Below the pieces are notes generated by a model. That model was not told the origin of the DNA. It saw only the letters and a program-made list of their open reading frames with translations, and did no database searches. A stretch of 64,000 nucleotides of DNA from Desulfolucanica intricata (GTDB lineage Bacteria; Bacillota; Desulfotomaculia; Desulfotomaculales; Desulfofarciminaceae), in assembly GCF_001592105.1 (NCBI RefSeq), contig NZ_BCWE01000008.1, positions 143,754 to 207,753 on the forward strand. Reading direction: 5' to 3'. Positions 1 through 10,032 of this stretch are shown here, piece after piece. Numbering within the stretch: position 1 is the stretch's first letter; the number at the start of each line of letters is the position of its first letter. The translations under genes were made by a program, and so were the position numbers.

Positions 1-3
1 CCA

Positions 4-327
4 ATGCTCAAATTTCCTGAAAAGAAAAACGTTGTCCTTTGGCCATCCATTAAACTTCCATACAGAAAATACCCTGTGTACGTATATATTTATGCGGCAG
101 CACTGTATCTCACCTCAAAAATAAGCATGAGGGAAGCTGCTTTGAAGGTACGCCAGAAATTTCGCCTTGAAAGTTTCAGTCATTCCACCCTTTCCCGAAT
201 TCTTCGAAAGCTTTCTCTAAACATTTATGAACTTTTATCAATAGCAGGTTTAGGTTCTCCACCTGCGGATTCAAGCCCTCCCCTGATCGAACGCGCCCAC
301 TGGAGTGTTTTTCAGATCAATATATAA
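4..327 (+). CDS. Small basic HTH-like protein, possibly 5' truncated
   Basis: A 107-residue basic protein whose frame is still open at the window edge, so the true start may lie upstream. Residues about 38-72 form two amphipathic helices (ISMREAALKVRQKF, then SHSTLSRILRKL) that look like a helix-turn-helix. From memory it resembles the small DUF6431-type proteins carried next to transposase genes, but this is not certain. It lies 185 bases before the ParB-like/IstA/IstB module on the same strand, so it may belong to that mobile element. No catalytic motif is seen. Confidence 0.45.
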   Translation: MLKFPEKKNVVLWPSIKLPYRKYPVYVYIYAAALYLTSKISMREAALKVRQKFRLESFSHSTLSRILRKLSLNIYELLSIAGLGSPPADSSPPLIERAHWSVFQINI

Positions 328-511
328 AAAGCTGCTTTCGGTAATTCATCCCGTTTTAAACAAGGGCAATGAAATTATGTTTAGCAGTACCTTAAATTAC
401 AACTTCTTCAACAGGACACAGAAATTTTTAATTTGAGGCCACAGATTTACCAACCCATATCGCCTTGCACCAAGTTTGGAGATAATATGCTATTTAGGAG
501 GTGGTATATGG

Positions 512-1450
512 GTGAATACGATGAAATATCCCATAAAAGAAGTAAATATTAAAACAATTCCGGAGAACAGGATACTCGGGATTGGAATTTCCAGGAATCA
601 AAAGGTACTGTGTAAAGAAAGCATCAAGCAGTATGGCCTTGTCATGCCCATTGTCACAGTGGAAAAACCTTCGGGTGGGCTGATGGTTCTAAAAGGCGAC
701 AACAAGCTTTCTGTTTTAAAGGAAATGGATGTGGACAAGGCGGAGGTGTTTGTTACCAGTATTCAAACATCTGCCGACATCGGCAAGGCGATTCTTCTTT
801 TATCTTCCCTTCAAAAGGAGCTCAATCATATTTCCGAGGGGCTCATTTTAAGGGAGATCCTAAAATTCGGGCAGTACAATCAAAAACAACTGGCAGAGCA
901 GCTCATGAAGTCGGAGGCATGGATTTCCAAAAGGCTTTCCCTGGCCGAAAGGCTCAACGACAATGTGTCAGCGATGGTATTGGATAGAGTATTATGTCCT
1001 TCCGTAGCCCAGAATATTGCCCGCATTCCAAAAGACCGGCAGCATACTTTTGCCATGAAAGTTTATGCAAACAACATCCCCAAGTCTGTGGTGGAAAGGC
1101 TTGTTTGTGCCTATGGAAATAAAAATACTCCTGATGCCCTGAAGGAGGAAATTATCAATAACCCGCTCAATGCAATTGAAAATATAAATACTACCGGCGT
1201 TAAAAACATTGGCAATAAAGCAGACGATGATGTTAAATTCCAAGGTTCATTGAGACTTCTGTTAAAGGTGGTTGCAGACCTGGAAGCCTCTTTCGCAAGT
1301 TGGGAAAAGGAAAAGCTCCAGAAATATTCGGCCTTACTCAGGGCTGTGGAAGCCTCCCTCACAAGGTTCCTGGCGTTGGTGCACCAAGGGGCGGTTTCCC
1401 TGGGGAAATCCAGCGCTTCACAGGGAGGTGATGCTAATGGCAGTTGTTGA
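512..1450 (+). CDS. ParB/RepB-like DNA-binding protein of an IS21-type module
   Basis: About 312 residues. The N-terminal 95 residues match the ParB/Spo0J nuclease-like fold in outline (IPENRILGIG, then ESIKQYGLVMPIVTV and a KGDNKL segment). A central helix-turn-helix follows near residues 118-145 (NQKQLAEQLMKSEAWISKRL). The GTG at 512 is preferred because AGGAGGT at 496-502 is well spaced for it; ATG 521 is the alternative. The stop overlaps the istA start by 14 nt, which suggests translational coupling. ParB-like proteins normally bind and spread on DNA. A role in target choice or element regulation is inference, and true plasmid partition is unlikely because no parA lies nearby. Confidence 0.75.
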   Translation: MNTMKYPIKEVNIKTIPENRILGIGISRNQKVLCKESIKQYGLVMPIVTVEKPSGGLMVLKGDNKLSVLKEMDVDKAEVFVTSIQTSADIGKAILLLSSLQKELNHISEGLILREILKFGQYNQKQLAEQLMKSEAWISKRLSLAERLNDNVSAMVLDRVLCPSVAQNIARIPKDRQHTFAMKVYANNIPKSVVERLVCAYGNKNTPDALKEEIINNPLNAIENINTTGVKNIGNKADDDVKFQGSLRLLLKVVADLEASFASWEKEKLQKYSALLRAVEASLTRFLALVHQGAVSLGKSSASQGGDANGSC

Positions 1451-2937
1451 TATCAACACCTACAGGCTGATCCGCAGGCTATACACAGTGGAAGGCTTGA
1501 GCCAAAGACAGATTGCTAAACAATTGGGTGTTTCCAGGCCTACTGTAAAAAAATATTGCGAGGGTTCTTGCCTGCCGGGCGAAAGAAAAGAATACCAAAT
1601 AGACAAAAGCCCCCTAAGGATAGCCATAGAAACAGAGATTGTCCGAATTATCAATGAAAACAAGGATGCCCCTAAAAAACAAAAAATCAATGGGAAAATC
1701 ATTTGGGAGATGCTTATCAATGCCGGTTATACAATAGGGGAATCGACGATTAGAAAATACATTCAGGAGATGCGGATAGATAAGCCTGAGATATTTGTTC
1801 CTCTTGAATTTGAACCGGGTGAGGCGATGGAATTTGACTGGGGGGACGTCTATGCTTACATAAAAAAGATCAAGACCAGGGTTTCTGTCTTTTGTGCAGT
1901 CCTTCCCTACAGCTACGGCATATTTTGCGCAGTTTTCCCGGACAAGACAAGCTCCAGCTTTTTTATGGGACATGTGATGGCTTTTGAATATTTCGGAGGT
2001 GTTCCCCTCCGGTGCATTTATGATAACTTGAAGAGTGTTGTTCTGGAAGGCTCAGGAAAGGATGCAATTAAACAGGAAAAGTTTAAAAAACTTGAAGCCC
2101 ATTATGCCTTTGAAGGCATAATGGGCTTCAAGTGGTTGGGAAAAAGGCTCGGTTGAAAATCTTGTTTCTGTGATCAGGAAAATTGCTTTTACTCCCATGC
2201 CCTGGGTAGAAAGCTACCAGGAACTTCAGGAGCACGTCACCCAAAAGTGTATACAGTATTGCATGTCCCATAGGATAAAGACCCGTTCCAGGACGATCAA
2301 GGATATGCTGGAGGAAGAAAAGAGATTCCTTCTCCCCCTTCCGGCATACCCCCTGGACCCGTCTGAAGAAGTCAAGGCCAATGTATATCCGGATCTTACC
2401 GTTAGGGTTGGCGGAATCAAGTATTCTGTACCGCCTGAATACGCAGGGACGTCTGTGACAGTTAAGGTTTCACCCTTTAACGTGGATATCTATCATCTTA
2501 GTAAGCTGGTTTGGCAGCATAAAAAGGGTATGCATCCTTCAGATCACCAATATATTCCGGAACACTATCTGGAAATCCTCCAGAGAAAGCCCCGTGCCAT
2601 TAAAAATGCTGTTCCCATTAATAAAGGGGTCATGCCCGTTGAACTGGCTAACTTCCTTAAGCTATGCAAAGACCGGGATAAGAATGTCCAGTTTGTAAAC
2701 ATCCTGCTTTTGGCAAAGAAGCTGGAGACGGATACCTTGCTTTGGGCTGTAAAACAGGCAAACCTAACCGGTTGCCCTTCCTATGACAGGGTTTGCTTTT
2801 ACCTTGAATTGCTTGAAAAAAAAGATGATACTGCAGATGTTCAAGTAGAAGGCGTAAAAGTTAGGTCTGCTGACCTAAAGCAATATGACAATTTGATAGG
2901 AAGGAGCCAAACTACAGATGAAAAAGCTGATTCATGA
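1437..2937 (+). pseudogene. istA: IS21-family transposase IstA, broken by a palindromic rearrangement
   Basis: The N-terminal part (1437-2156) has an HTH (LSQRQIAKQLGVSRPTVKKY) and the first half of the DDE/rve core (EFDWGDVYAYI; later YDNLKSVVL). It ends prematurely at 2156. The C-terminal part resumes in another frame around 2136 (GWEKGSVENLVSVIRKIAF) and runs to 2937, containing the Mu-transposase C-terminal region. Between the halves, where IS21 proteins carry HYAFE...GWEKG, lies a perfect inverted repeat (2091-2132) that replaces the expected codons. ATG 1437 is chosen because GGAGGTG at 1424-1430 is 6 nt upstream. IstA would cut and join the element ends. As it stands the enzyme is probably inactive. 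Confidence 0.85.
2091..2132. repeat. Perfect 18-bp inverted repeat inside istA
   Basis: The left arm 2091-2108 and right arm 2115-2132 are exact reverse complements around the 6-nt centre TTTGAA, and one further A:T pair (2090/2133) extends the stem. The repeat sits exactly at the frame break of istA. The right arm is a reversed copy of coding sequence, as expected from a hairpin-templated replication error. Confidence 0.9.
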
Positions 2938-3667
2938 CCCAGTATCCTTGTCTGAAGATATTGTAGCCATATCAAAAAGTCTTAAACTTCATTCTTTTAT
3001 AAACTATAAAGAATATATCAAGAACGACCTGTCCACTGAAGAAGTCCTATACCAGCTTCTAAAGGCTGAACAGTACATAAAAGATGAAAATAAATATAAA
3101 TACCGGATCAAAAATGCCGGTTTTCCCATTATTAAAACTCTTGACACCTTTGAGTTTGATTCAAAACGCCTACCTGACCTTAATAAAGATGTGGTCATGG
3201 AGCTTGCAACCTGCAAATTTGTTGAAAACAGACAGAATATAGTGGCTGTTGAGAATTCGGGCACCGGTAAGACCCATCTTATGACCGCAATTTGCATTGA
3301 AGCCATCACTAACGGCTACACAGTTAAATTCAGAAGGGCTTCAGATATTGTTACCCAAATGACAGAGGCAGCAAGTGAAAAATACCTTTCCAAGTTCATA
3401 AAGAACGTCAATTCCTGCGATATTCTTTTTATCGATGAACTCGGTTTTTTGTCCTTTGACGCAGCAGGTGCAAGCCTGCTGTTTCAAATATTTGCAGCAA
3501 GGTATGAGACGAAAAGCACTGTTGTCACATCAAATTTGGAATTTTCCAAATGGGTGACCTTCCTTGGAAAGGATGAGCAAATGACTTCCGCATTAATAGG
3601 AAGGCTGGTACACCAATCTACTGTCTTGAATATGAATGGTGAGAATTACAGAGTTCAAAAACGGTGA
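2918..3667 (+). CDS. istB: IS21-family ATP-binding helper IstB
   Basis: A 249-residue DnaC/IstB-type AAA+ ATPase that would assist IstA in target selection. Walker A is at about residues 112-119 (ENSGTGKT), and Walker B is CDILFIDELGF. The first Walker A glycine is glutamate here (Glu112), which may weaken ATP binding. The gene starts inside the end of the istA frame with AGGAAGGAG at 2899-2907. Sensor-type residues follow (VVTSNLEFSKW). The C-terminus (LIGRLVHQSTVLNMNGENYR) is complete. Confidence 0.9.
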   Translation: MKKLIHDPVSLSEDIVAISKSLKLHSFINYKEYIKNDLSTEEVLYQLLKAEQYIKDENKYKYRIKNAGFPIIKTLDTFEFDSKRLPDLNKDVVMELATCKFVENRQNIVAVENSGTGKTHLMTAICIEAITNGYTVKFRRASDIVTQMTEAASEKYLSKFIKNVNSCDILFIDELGFLSFDAAGASLLFQIFAARYETKSTVVTSNLEFSKWVTFLGKDEQMTSALIGRLVHQSTVLNMNGENYRVQKR

Positions 3668-4576
3668 GGTGAAATATGAAGGGCTTGTTTAAGACAGGCT
3701 CTTTTTATTTGCAAAAATTAGAGTATAAATTGGGGTAATAAAAATTATTTCCAATGGAAACCCATTACAGGAGAAGTATGTATATGAAAGTACGGATATA
3801 GCGTTCTGAGATGCTTACTGTTAAAGGATTTGAGGTGGTAAACTTTTATGTAGCGTAATTATTAAGACTTCAGCTTTTCAATGGTACAGCCTGAACATAG
3901 CGCATCCAGTCATAATTTAGAAAGTCAAATAATAGCAGTATTCATTAGCCCCAACAATACACAATCCCTTCCCTTCCCTTAACACCACTATACACTCAAT
4001 TTACAACTATTTTTCCGAGAGACTATGAGAATAATGTCTAATTTCTTTTGCCGAGATTTATCACTTAACATGGCTATATCCTAATAAGAAAAACACATCC
4101 TATAGCTATTCTTAAAAATAGTAATTAATAAAATTGAAAAAATGGTCGTTGGTACCTAAATTTTGTATACTAATTTATCTTCTAACAACATTACTTTTGA
4201 ATAATTAAACCACAATTATCAAGAATTGTCTGGTTTGCACGTGAAATTAGTTGATATTTGGTTCGGAAATATGGCCTATTCATTTGGAATTGAGTGATAG
4301 TAAATGCAATAAAAGTAATCGTTTTAATTTTATGTAATTTTCAAAAAATATGATTGGTTTTCAAAAAGGTAACTTAGATCCCATTAAAGGCATCTTAAGT
4401 ATTAAATTTGGCATTATGGGTTGTTTATCCAGGAAATATAAAATTTAGCGATAATAAATGAATTAAGTAAAAGTTAAGGTGGTGATGCAGTCATGAAAAT
4501 AAAGAAATAATATCGGTGTGTTCAAATTGTTTAATATGCTGAATTGAATACAAATATTTTAAATGGGTGGAATGTT
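3668..4576. other. Non-coding AT-rich spacer, no gene seen
   Basis: About 0.9 kb of AT-rich sequence with frequent stops in all frames. No tRNA, strong terminator or recognisable transposase fragment was found. The right-hand end presumably carries the promoter of the secreted protein that follows. Confidence 0.6.
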
Positions 4577-5608
4577 ATGTTTACAAAAAGATTATCAACA
4601 ATTCTTGTAGTTATGTTATTAATACTAGGGGCGGTATCTACTGCTTGGGCAGGAGATATTGGTGTGACTTTTCAGAACAACGGTGTGGAATATATTTTTT
4701 CTGCAAATCCCGAGAATATTAATGGTACTACTGGTAACCACTATACAATAGAAAAAGACCTTTATACTGGGTATACTTATGACATTGAATTATATCATCA
4801 CAATTACACTGGAGAAACAAAGAGATTCGGAGTTGCTTTGTATAACCCTAATAGCTCCACTGCAACAATTACTGTAAATGCAAAGGTTATTAATGATTGT
4901 GCTGCTACTGGGGAATCAACTGAGTTAGATATGACAGCACCATTAGTAGAGCAGTATGTATTAGGTTATGGAAGTACATCAATCTCTATTCCAGCCAAGA
5001 GTTATACTTTCCTAATGTACAAGGATGTTCCCACTCAAAGAACTGTTAGCGGTAAAGCAAAAGTTTCTACTAACTTAAGCGGTGTAAAAGCACGAGTTTT
5101 TCATGGCCCGCAATATGTGTCTGCTAGTACGGTTTTCAGTTATACCCGGGACACTGATTATGAATCAAACATAACAACAGGTTTCTTTAATTATGATGGT
5201 AAATACAATTCCAGTACAATAGATGCTTCAACTTACCCAACGTTCAAACTGAGTGAGTGGCGACCATCTCTTAATGTAAATGAATATGAAACAGGATCTA
5301 ATGTTTTAGGTAGCTCTATATTGGGTGGCAATTATGGTATGACTTATACGATCACTGTTAAGAATGCAGCAAATAAGCGACTTAAAATTATTCCCAATTT
5401 TAAAAATCTTGATTGCCCTGCAGCAGCCTTAGTTCTCTATAGTCCACAAATTGGATGGTTCCGTACTGGTAAACTAATTAACGATAAAGATAGTGATTAT
5501 TATGATCAATATTGGTTAATGTCTATGGGTACAAGTTCTACTTTCACTTTTAAGTATATCCTGCCAGCAAGTAACTTTGGTAATGTTAGTTTCCAAGTAA
5601 TTGATTAA
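4577..5608 (+). CDS. Secreted protein of unknown function
   Basis: A 343-residue protein with a clear Sec signal peptide: basic MFTKR, a hydrophobic core, and a likely signal peptidase site after STAWA before GDIGVTF. The mature part is rich in Ser, Thr, Asn and Tyr with many predicted beta strands (for example SGVKARVFHGPQYV), like a cell-surface beta-sandwich. ATG 4577 is chosen over 4544 because GGTGG at 4566-4570 precedes it and the signal peptide starts there. It has no operon partner and is flanked by transposon remnants. I do not recognise the family. A surface or S-layer-associated role is only a guess. Confidence 0.75.
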   Translation: MFTKRLSTILVVMLLILGAVSTAWAGDIGVTFQNNGVEYIFSANPENINGTTGNHYTIEKDLYTGYTYDIELYHHNYTGETKRFGVALYNPNSSTATITVNAKVINDCAATGESTELDMTAPLVEQYVLGYGSTSISIPAKSYTFLMYKDVPTQRTVSGKAKVSTNLSGVKARVFHGPQYVSASTVFSYTRDTDYESNITTGFFNYDGKYNSSTIDASTYPTFKLSEWRPSLNVNEYETGSNVLGSSILGGNYGMTYTITVKNAANKRLKIIPNFKNLDCPAAALVLYSPQIGWFRTGKLINDKDSDYYDQYWLMSMGTSSTFTFKYILPASNFGNVSFQVID

Positions 5609-5894
5609 AAAGATACCGCTGTTTAAAGCTAGCTGTCGTATGAAATTGTTTAAAAGTTAATATTGAATTGAACGCCGGGTTTGACCTCATGTGCTGATTG
5701 CATATTAAACCGACAAACAAATTTACACCAATGAATAATTTACCTACAGTCGACTATATTCAGTCTAGCACATGGGGTAAGACTCACCGCTATGCTCCGG
5801 GAGAAGCAGTGGCTACATAGTTTCCCCCTTTGGAGGACCGACAATGTCTTACTTACTAGGCTTGATGCCACTAACTTGAGTAGGTTCTAATTAC

Positions 5895-6655
5895 GGATAT
5901 GTTTTGTCCAACGTACGATGTTTAAGCTTGGCTGGCTTATATACGTGTCGACGTTGGGTAAAGTTTTTATCGGCTATTTCGCATGGTGCTGGTTTGGGTT
6001 TGCAATGTTTAATCCGTGATAATAATATTTTTCATTGTGTCGACATACTGCTTGCCCCATTCGCGAGGTATTAATAAGTAATTTAAAACCTTTATATGGG
6101 AAATTAGGACGATACCTGCAAATCCGGAATAATCGCTTCTGAGTAGCGTTATCGTTGGGAAAGCGCGGTTTAAAAAGGTTGAAGTTACACTCAGTTTTTT
6201 AATAGAGCCAGAAAGTGGTAGCTTTCATGGGACTTCCGTTATCGGAGTGTAATACCAGCGGTTGTCCTTTTATAGTTTTTACAAGAGTTTTGATACCTTT
6301 GCAGTTGTTACCGTTTCTGAGATTTTCCATCCGACAATTTGCGACTGAAAATATATTGACCAACATATAGACGGTAATGCATATCGCGTACAGATCCAGG
6401 AAGCCATCAATACCCATGTTCACATTTGGTTGGGGCCATCGGGATATGCAGCTGAGGCGTACATCTAACGTTTTTTTACTTCTTTCCCTATGGTGCTGCA
6501 TCTCTCGGAGAATGCTGTAGAAGGAATGTAAACTCTAAATTCCAGTTTCTTTTGAGATCTCTCTTGAACCGATGTGTTTTCTGGGAGTATCATTCGACTT
6601 AATATCGATTTAAATTTAGGGCTATCTGCATATTTATGTCCAGTCACACTCATAT
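5895..6655 (-). pseudogene. Degenerate IS3-family OrfB transposase
   Basis: Read on the minus strand across several frames, pieces follow the order of IS3 OrfB. MQHHRERSKK leads into a region ending in LVLHSDNGSPMKATTFW (the second catalytic Asp motif). Next come RFPNDNATQKRLFR and CRYRPNFPYKGF, then the C-terminal ANPNQHHAK and FTQRRHVYKPAK. The usual WDITYL block and the catalytic Glu are not recognisable. Multiple frameshifts and stops make it non-functional. The 5609-5894 stretch beyond its 3' side shows no gene. Confidence 0.7.
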
Positions 6656-6738
6656 TTCCTAAAGGGTTGTCCTTAATTTACCTTAGTTTGGTGGACACGA
6701 TAAGTATTTGGTACAATAAAACCAGGGGAGGTGCCCAT

Positions 6739-7225
6739 TTAAAACATTATGATAAAAAGTTTGAAGAAGAACAATCCGTATTGTACAAGTGTTAAAGGTA
6801 ATCGGCAGCAGCAGTAGCTAGAGACTGGGTATACATAAAATTAAAAATATAAAATGTCAATTAGTAAAAATTTATATGAAGGATGTTTTCCCCGTTAGTA
6901 TCATCACCAGACCGGAGGACTAAGAAATTAGACTTTTAAATAAAATGGTTAGCCTACTTACAGGAGGAAAAACGCCATACTAAAAAAGAAGCTGCGGCAA
7001 TCTTCGCAAGTCACCTAAAATATTTTATTTTACAAGTTCAGTCATTAGCACCACTTTAAATTTCGGGTAAAAAAAGATGCACCAGTTGATTGCAAGTATC
7101 AAAAAGTGGTTATTATACTTGGTTGAAAGGAGCGGAAAGCAGTCGAAATAAACAGAACAGAGAACTATTCAAGAAAATCAAGCTAATATTCTATATTTTA
7201 CAACAACTATCCTAAACAGCAGAGA
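6739..7225 (+). pseudogene. Degenerate IS3-family OrfA plus start of OrfB
   Basis: Fragments in different plus-strand frames follow IS3 OrfA. KHYDKKFEEE comes first, then AAAVARDW (the HTH), then TKKEAAAIFASHLK (end of the leucine-zipper region). They continue into the OrfB N-terminus (VSKSGYYTWLKGAES, NRELFKKIK). It points towards the other IS3 remnant (5895-6655, minus), so the two are from separate insertions. It is cut off just before the terminator of the glycosyltransferase. Confidence 0.6.
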
Positions 7226-7235
7226 TACTGGAGAG

Positions 7236-7272
7236 AAAAAACATGACCTCATATATAAAGATCATGTTTTTT
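7236..7272 (-). terminator. Rho-independent terminator of the glycosyltransferase gene
   Basis: Arms AAAAAACATGA (7236-7246) and TCATGTTTTTT (7262-7272) are exact complements. On the minus strand it lies directly after the stop of the gene ending at 7277, with an A/T-rich tail on both sides. Confidence 0.7.
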
Positions 7273-7276
7273 TATA

Positions 7277-8455
7277 TTATATATTTTCATGAAATAATTT
7301 TATAATTTTTTCTGCTCTTTTTTTCCAAGAAATATCTTTAACAACATTTTTAATCTTAAGTAATTTTTCTTCAGACCATGTTCTTTGAGCTCTTTCTATT
7401 GCTTTTAAAAATTCTTCGTGAGTGTCAGCTATAAAAACAATTTCGCTAAACCGCTTTACACTTGGTAAAGCAGTTGAAACCACAGGTTTACCAGTTGCTA
7501 AGTATTCGTAGAATTTTAAAGGATCAGAAGCCAAAGAATGAGGTTCATAGTTACGAGGCAGAATTAGAACATCAAATTGATGAAGGAAGTGAGGTACTTG
7601 AGCATAGGGCTTAGATCCTAAAAATGAAACCCGGTGATGATTACGAAGTTTACTTAACAATTCATGGGGTACGGCGCTCTCAATTATGGGTCCGACAAGA
7701 ACTAGGGTTCCCTTTTTTATATGTTCTGCTATTTTCAACATTAACTCAAAATCTAACCAACTCGTTATCGCCCCAACAAAACCAATTAAAGGTTTATCCA
7801 ACGATTTTAATTCATCAATAGGTTGGCCATAAGCTGGACAATAAGTAAACTTTTCTACATCTAAACCATTTGGTAACCAATTCACTGTAGTAGCATATTT
7901 TTTCTTTAACTTTTCTACTAAAAACTCTGAAACAGCAGTAACTAATGTAGCATTAGAAAGAATATGGGATAATTGTCTATCTAATATATTTTTTTCTTGC
8001 TCTCCAATTCCCGGAAAGCCTATGTTATCATCTAATACATCAAAGATTGTCCACTTAGGGGACAAGGCTGAGAAAGTTTCGTAAGATTGAGTAACTCCTC
8101 CCGAAGAAAGGTACAATATAGTTTCCTCACGCCATTCAGAACCTAGAAGAGAAGAGATTAATCTATCTAAGTTCTTCATAGCCCAAGTATTTTTTAACTT
8201 ACCAAACCCCAAAGATGCAGGAATAACTTCCAGCGGGGGTGTACAAACGATAACATCTCCACATTCTCTATATCTCCAAGTTATTTGAAAAGAATATTTC
8301 TGTGCTTTGGCTCGGCGAAATCCAACACTCGGATTAAGGAAAATTTTTTTCACATTTTCAAAAGATTTGGTCATCATCCTCATAGTGTCACTTATTTCTA
8401 GGTGATGCCATGGATACGGGTACATCCCTAGTACAATGATATTTTTTAATTTCAT
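7277..8455 (-). CDS. Family 1-like glycosyltransferase (TuaH-like)
   Basis: A 392-residue GT-B fold glycosyltransferase. The N-terminal half has a Rossmann-like start (IIVLGMYPYPWHHLE). The C-terminal half carries the nucleotide-sugar region (LIGFVGAITSW near residues 223-233, then LVLVGPIIESA) and the E-x7-E-like segment (DPLKFYEYLATGKPVVST). The best resemblance from memory is to TuaH and related wall-polymer or exopolysaccharide glycosyltransferases. The start is followed by a basic hydrophobic stretch, not a clear signal peptide. It stands alone between mobile-element remnants with its own terminator, so the acceptor substrate cannot be inferred. Confidence 0.85.
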   Translation of the reverse strand: MKLKNIIVLGMYPYPWHHLEISDTMRMMTKSFENVKKIFLNPSVGFRRAKAQKYSFQITWRYRECGDVIVCTPPLEVIPASLGFGKLKNTWAMKNLDRLISSLLGSEWREETILYLSSGGVTQSYETFSALSPKWTIFDVLDDNIGFPGIGEQEKNILDRQLSHILSNATLVTAVSEFLVEKLKKKYATTVNWLPNGLDVEKFTYCPAYGQPIDELKSLDKPLIGFVGAITSWLDFELMLKIAEHIKKGTLVLVGPIIESAVPHELLSKLRNHHRVSFLGSKPYAQVPHFLHQFDVLILPRNYEPHSLASDPLKFYEYLATGKPVVSTALPSVKRFSEIVFIADTHEEFLKAIERAQRTWSEEKLLKIKNVVKDISWKKRAEKIIKLFHENI

Positions 8456-8787
8456 CTTTTATACCTCATTGACAAAAATAGAAATAATACTAAGAAATTC
8501 TTCACAAAAATTTAATTTCCTTCCTTAAAAATAAGGATTTTTCATAATTCACAGGCCAATAAAATCAAGGGTTCCAAGAGCGTAAAAAAGGACTTAACCC
8601 CTTGTTTTGCCGAATATTACAAGTACCACCAAATAATAAACGACAAATCAGAGTGAAGTTACTTGTATATTCAACAAAAATGTCTGTCTTCCTTTGATGA
8701 AGTCTGAAATAGTTCGGCTAGAACTACCTGGGCATAGCAAATAAGCCATCTATTGATGACTTAAAAAAGATATGAATAGCAGGTAAA
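8456..8787. other. Spacer upstream of glycosyltransferase, nothing recognised
   Basis: 332 bases of AT-rich sequence between the glycosyltransferase start and the end of the IS110 remnant. It presumably contains the minus-strand glycosyltransferase promoter. No gene or RNA structure was recognised. Confidence 0.5.
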
Positions 8788-10032
8788 TCAAGACGCCGTC
8801 ATAATACGGTAACCTTGAGATTTAGCCAATAGAATCGCCTGTTCTACCGTGATTTCACGGTTTACTGGAAGAACATTCGATTTTCTATACAAATCAGCAT
8901 TATACGGTTCTTTCTTTTTGAGGATATTGTAAATAGCTGTAAGTAGCATTCTTGCAATGGCAATAATTACCCTCTTATGACCGCGACGCTTTTTGAGTCT
9001 TAAATAGCGGTTACGGATTTCAGGATGCTTTTCGCTTTTGACTACAGCGGTTGCACACTGTACCATAAGTGGCTTTATGTAACAACCAGCTCTTGAAATC
9101 CTTACTGACTTTTTCTTTCCGGCATTTTCGTTATTTGTAGGTGTAAGCCCTGCCCAGGAGCATAGCTGCTTAGCTGTCGGAAACACGTCCATGTTGGCAC
9201 CTATTTCAGAGACCACCGCAATGACGGAAAAAATGTTCTTAAAGGACGGAACAGTAAAGAGCAGATTAATTTCTTCAGTGTAGGGCTCGGAAAGGGAAAG
9301 GATAATCTTTTCAAGATCAACTTTACGTGACTTAAGATCTTCATAGTGCTGCTTAATTACTTTAAGTTTTTCAGCTTGTTCAAGCGTGATAAAACCGTCG
9401 ATGGCAAGCTTCAGTTCGGGGAGCTTATCTATCATAGAACCGTGAATAAGAGGTTCAATGTCAAAACTTTTATCCAAAGGATTTGCTAAAAGCTTGTCAA
9501 TGATGTTCATTGAACTTTTGCCAAAAGTATCTGAAACAAACATTTCCAAGCTGAATATTGGATACGGTTAAACAGTTTTGAAGACGGTTTTTCTCGCTTG
9601 ACATAAAATTAGTCAGTTTAAAACGATAACGCATAAGATTACGAAGCTGCCTAATAGCAAGAGGAGGCATAAAGCTTCCAGCTATAAGGTCATGCTTGAA
9701 TAGATCGGCAATCCATTTAGCGTCTTTTTTGTCAGTTTTTTTACCACGAATTGCTTTAACATATTTAGGATAAGCCAGAGTGATATTGCAGGAATCTTCA
9801 AGTACATTAAACACGGGAATCCAGTACTTCCCAGTAGATTCCATACAAACATCCTTACAGTAGTTTTCACAAAGCCACTGTGACAGCTCTTTCAGCCCTT
9901 TGGTATAGGTAGAAAAGCGATGGCGTTTGTAGGTGGAACCCCTTTGTTGTTAGTAGAGGCAATACAAGCAACAACGAAGGTTTTGTGGACATCAATGCCA
10001 CAACAAATTTGATAAACGATTTTTAAAGCCAC
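8788..10032 (-). pseudogene. IS110-family transposase with two frameshifts
   Basis: Three minus-strand frames together give a full IS110 transposase. The N-terminus is YQICCGIDVHKTFVVACIAS with the DEDD Asp. The middle is CMESTGKYWIPVFNVLE...KTDKKDAKWIADL. The C-terminal transposase_20 part is LLFTVPSFKNIFSVIAVVSE...CSWAGLTPTNNENAGKK...SRAGCYIKPLMVQ. Frame changes lie near 9936-9942 and near 9545-9550. The initiation codon is probably the GTG near 10032. IS110 enzymes use a RuvC-like DEDD domain and an invariant serine and leave no terminal repeats, so element ends are not visible here. Confidence 0.85.

Larger units (their letters stand above)
512..3667 (+). mobile_element. IS21-type element with ParB-like accessory gene (limits approximate)
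   Basis: Three overlapping co-directional genes (ParB-like, istA, istB) form the module. No terminal inverted repeats or target duplications were identified by eye, so the outer limits given are only those of the genes. Because istA is broken, the copy is probably immobile unless complemented in trans. Confidence 0.7.

Noticed and set aside
6574..6795. 73-codon plus-strand frame
   Set aside because: It covers the junction of two IS3 remnants; only its 3' part (KHYDKKFEEE) is meaningful, as an OrfA relic.
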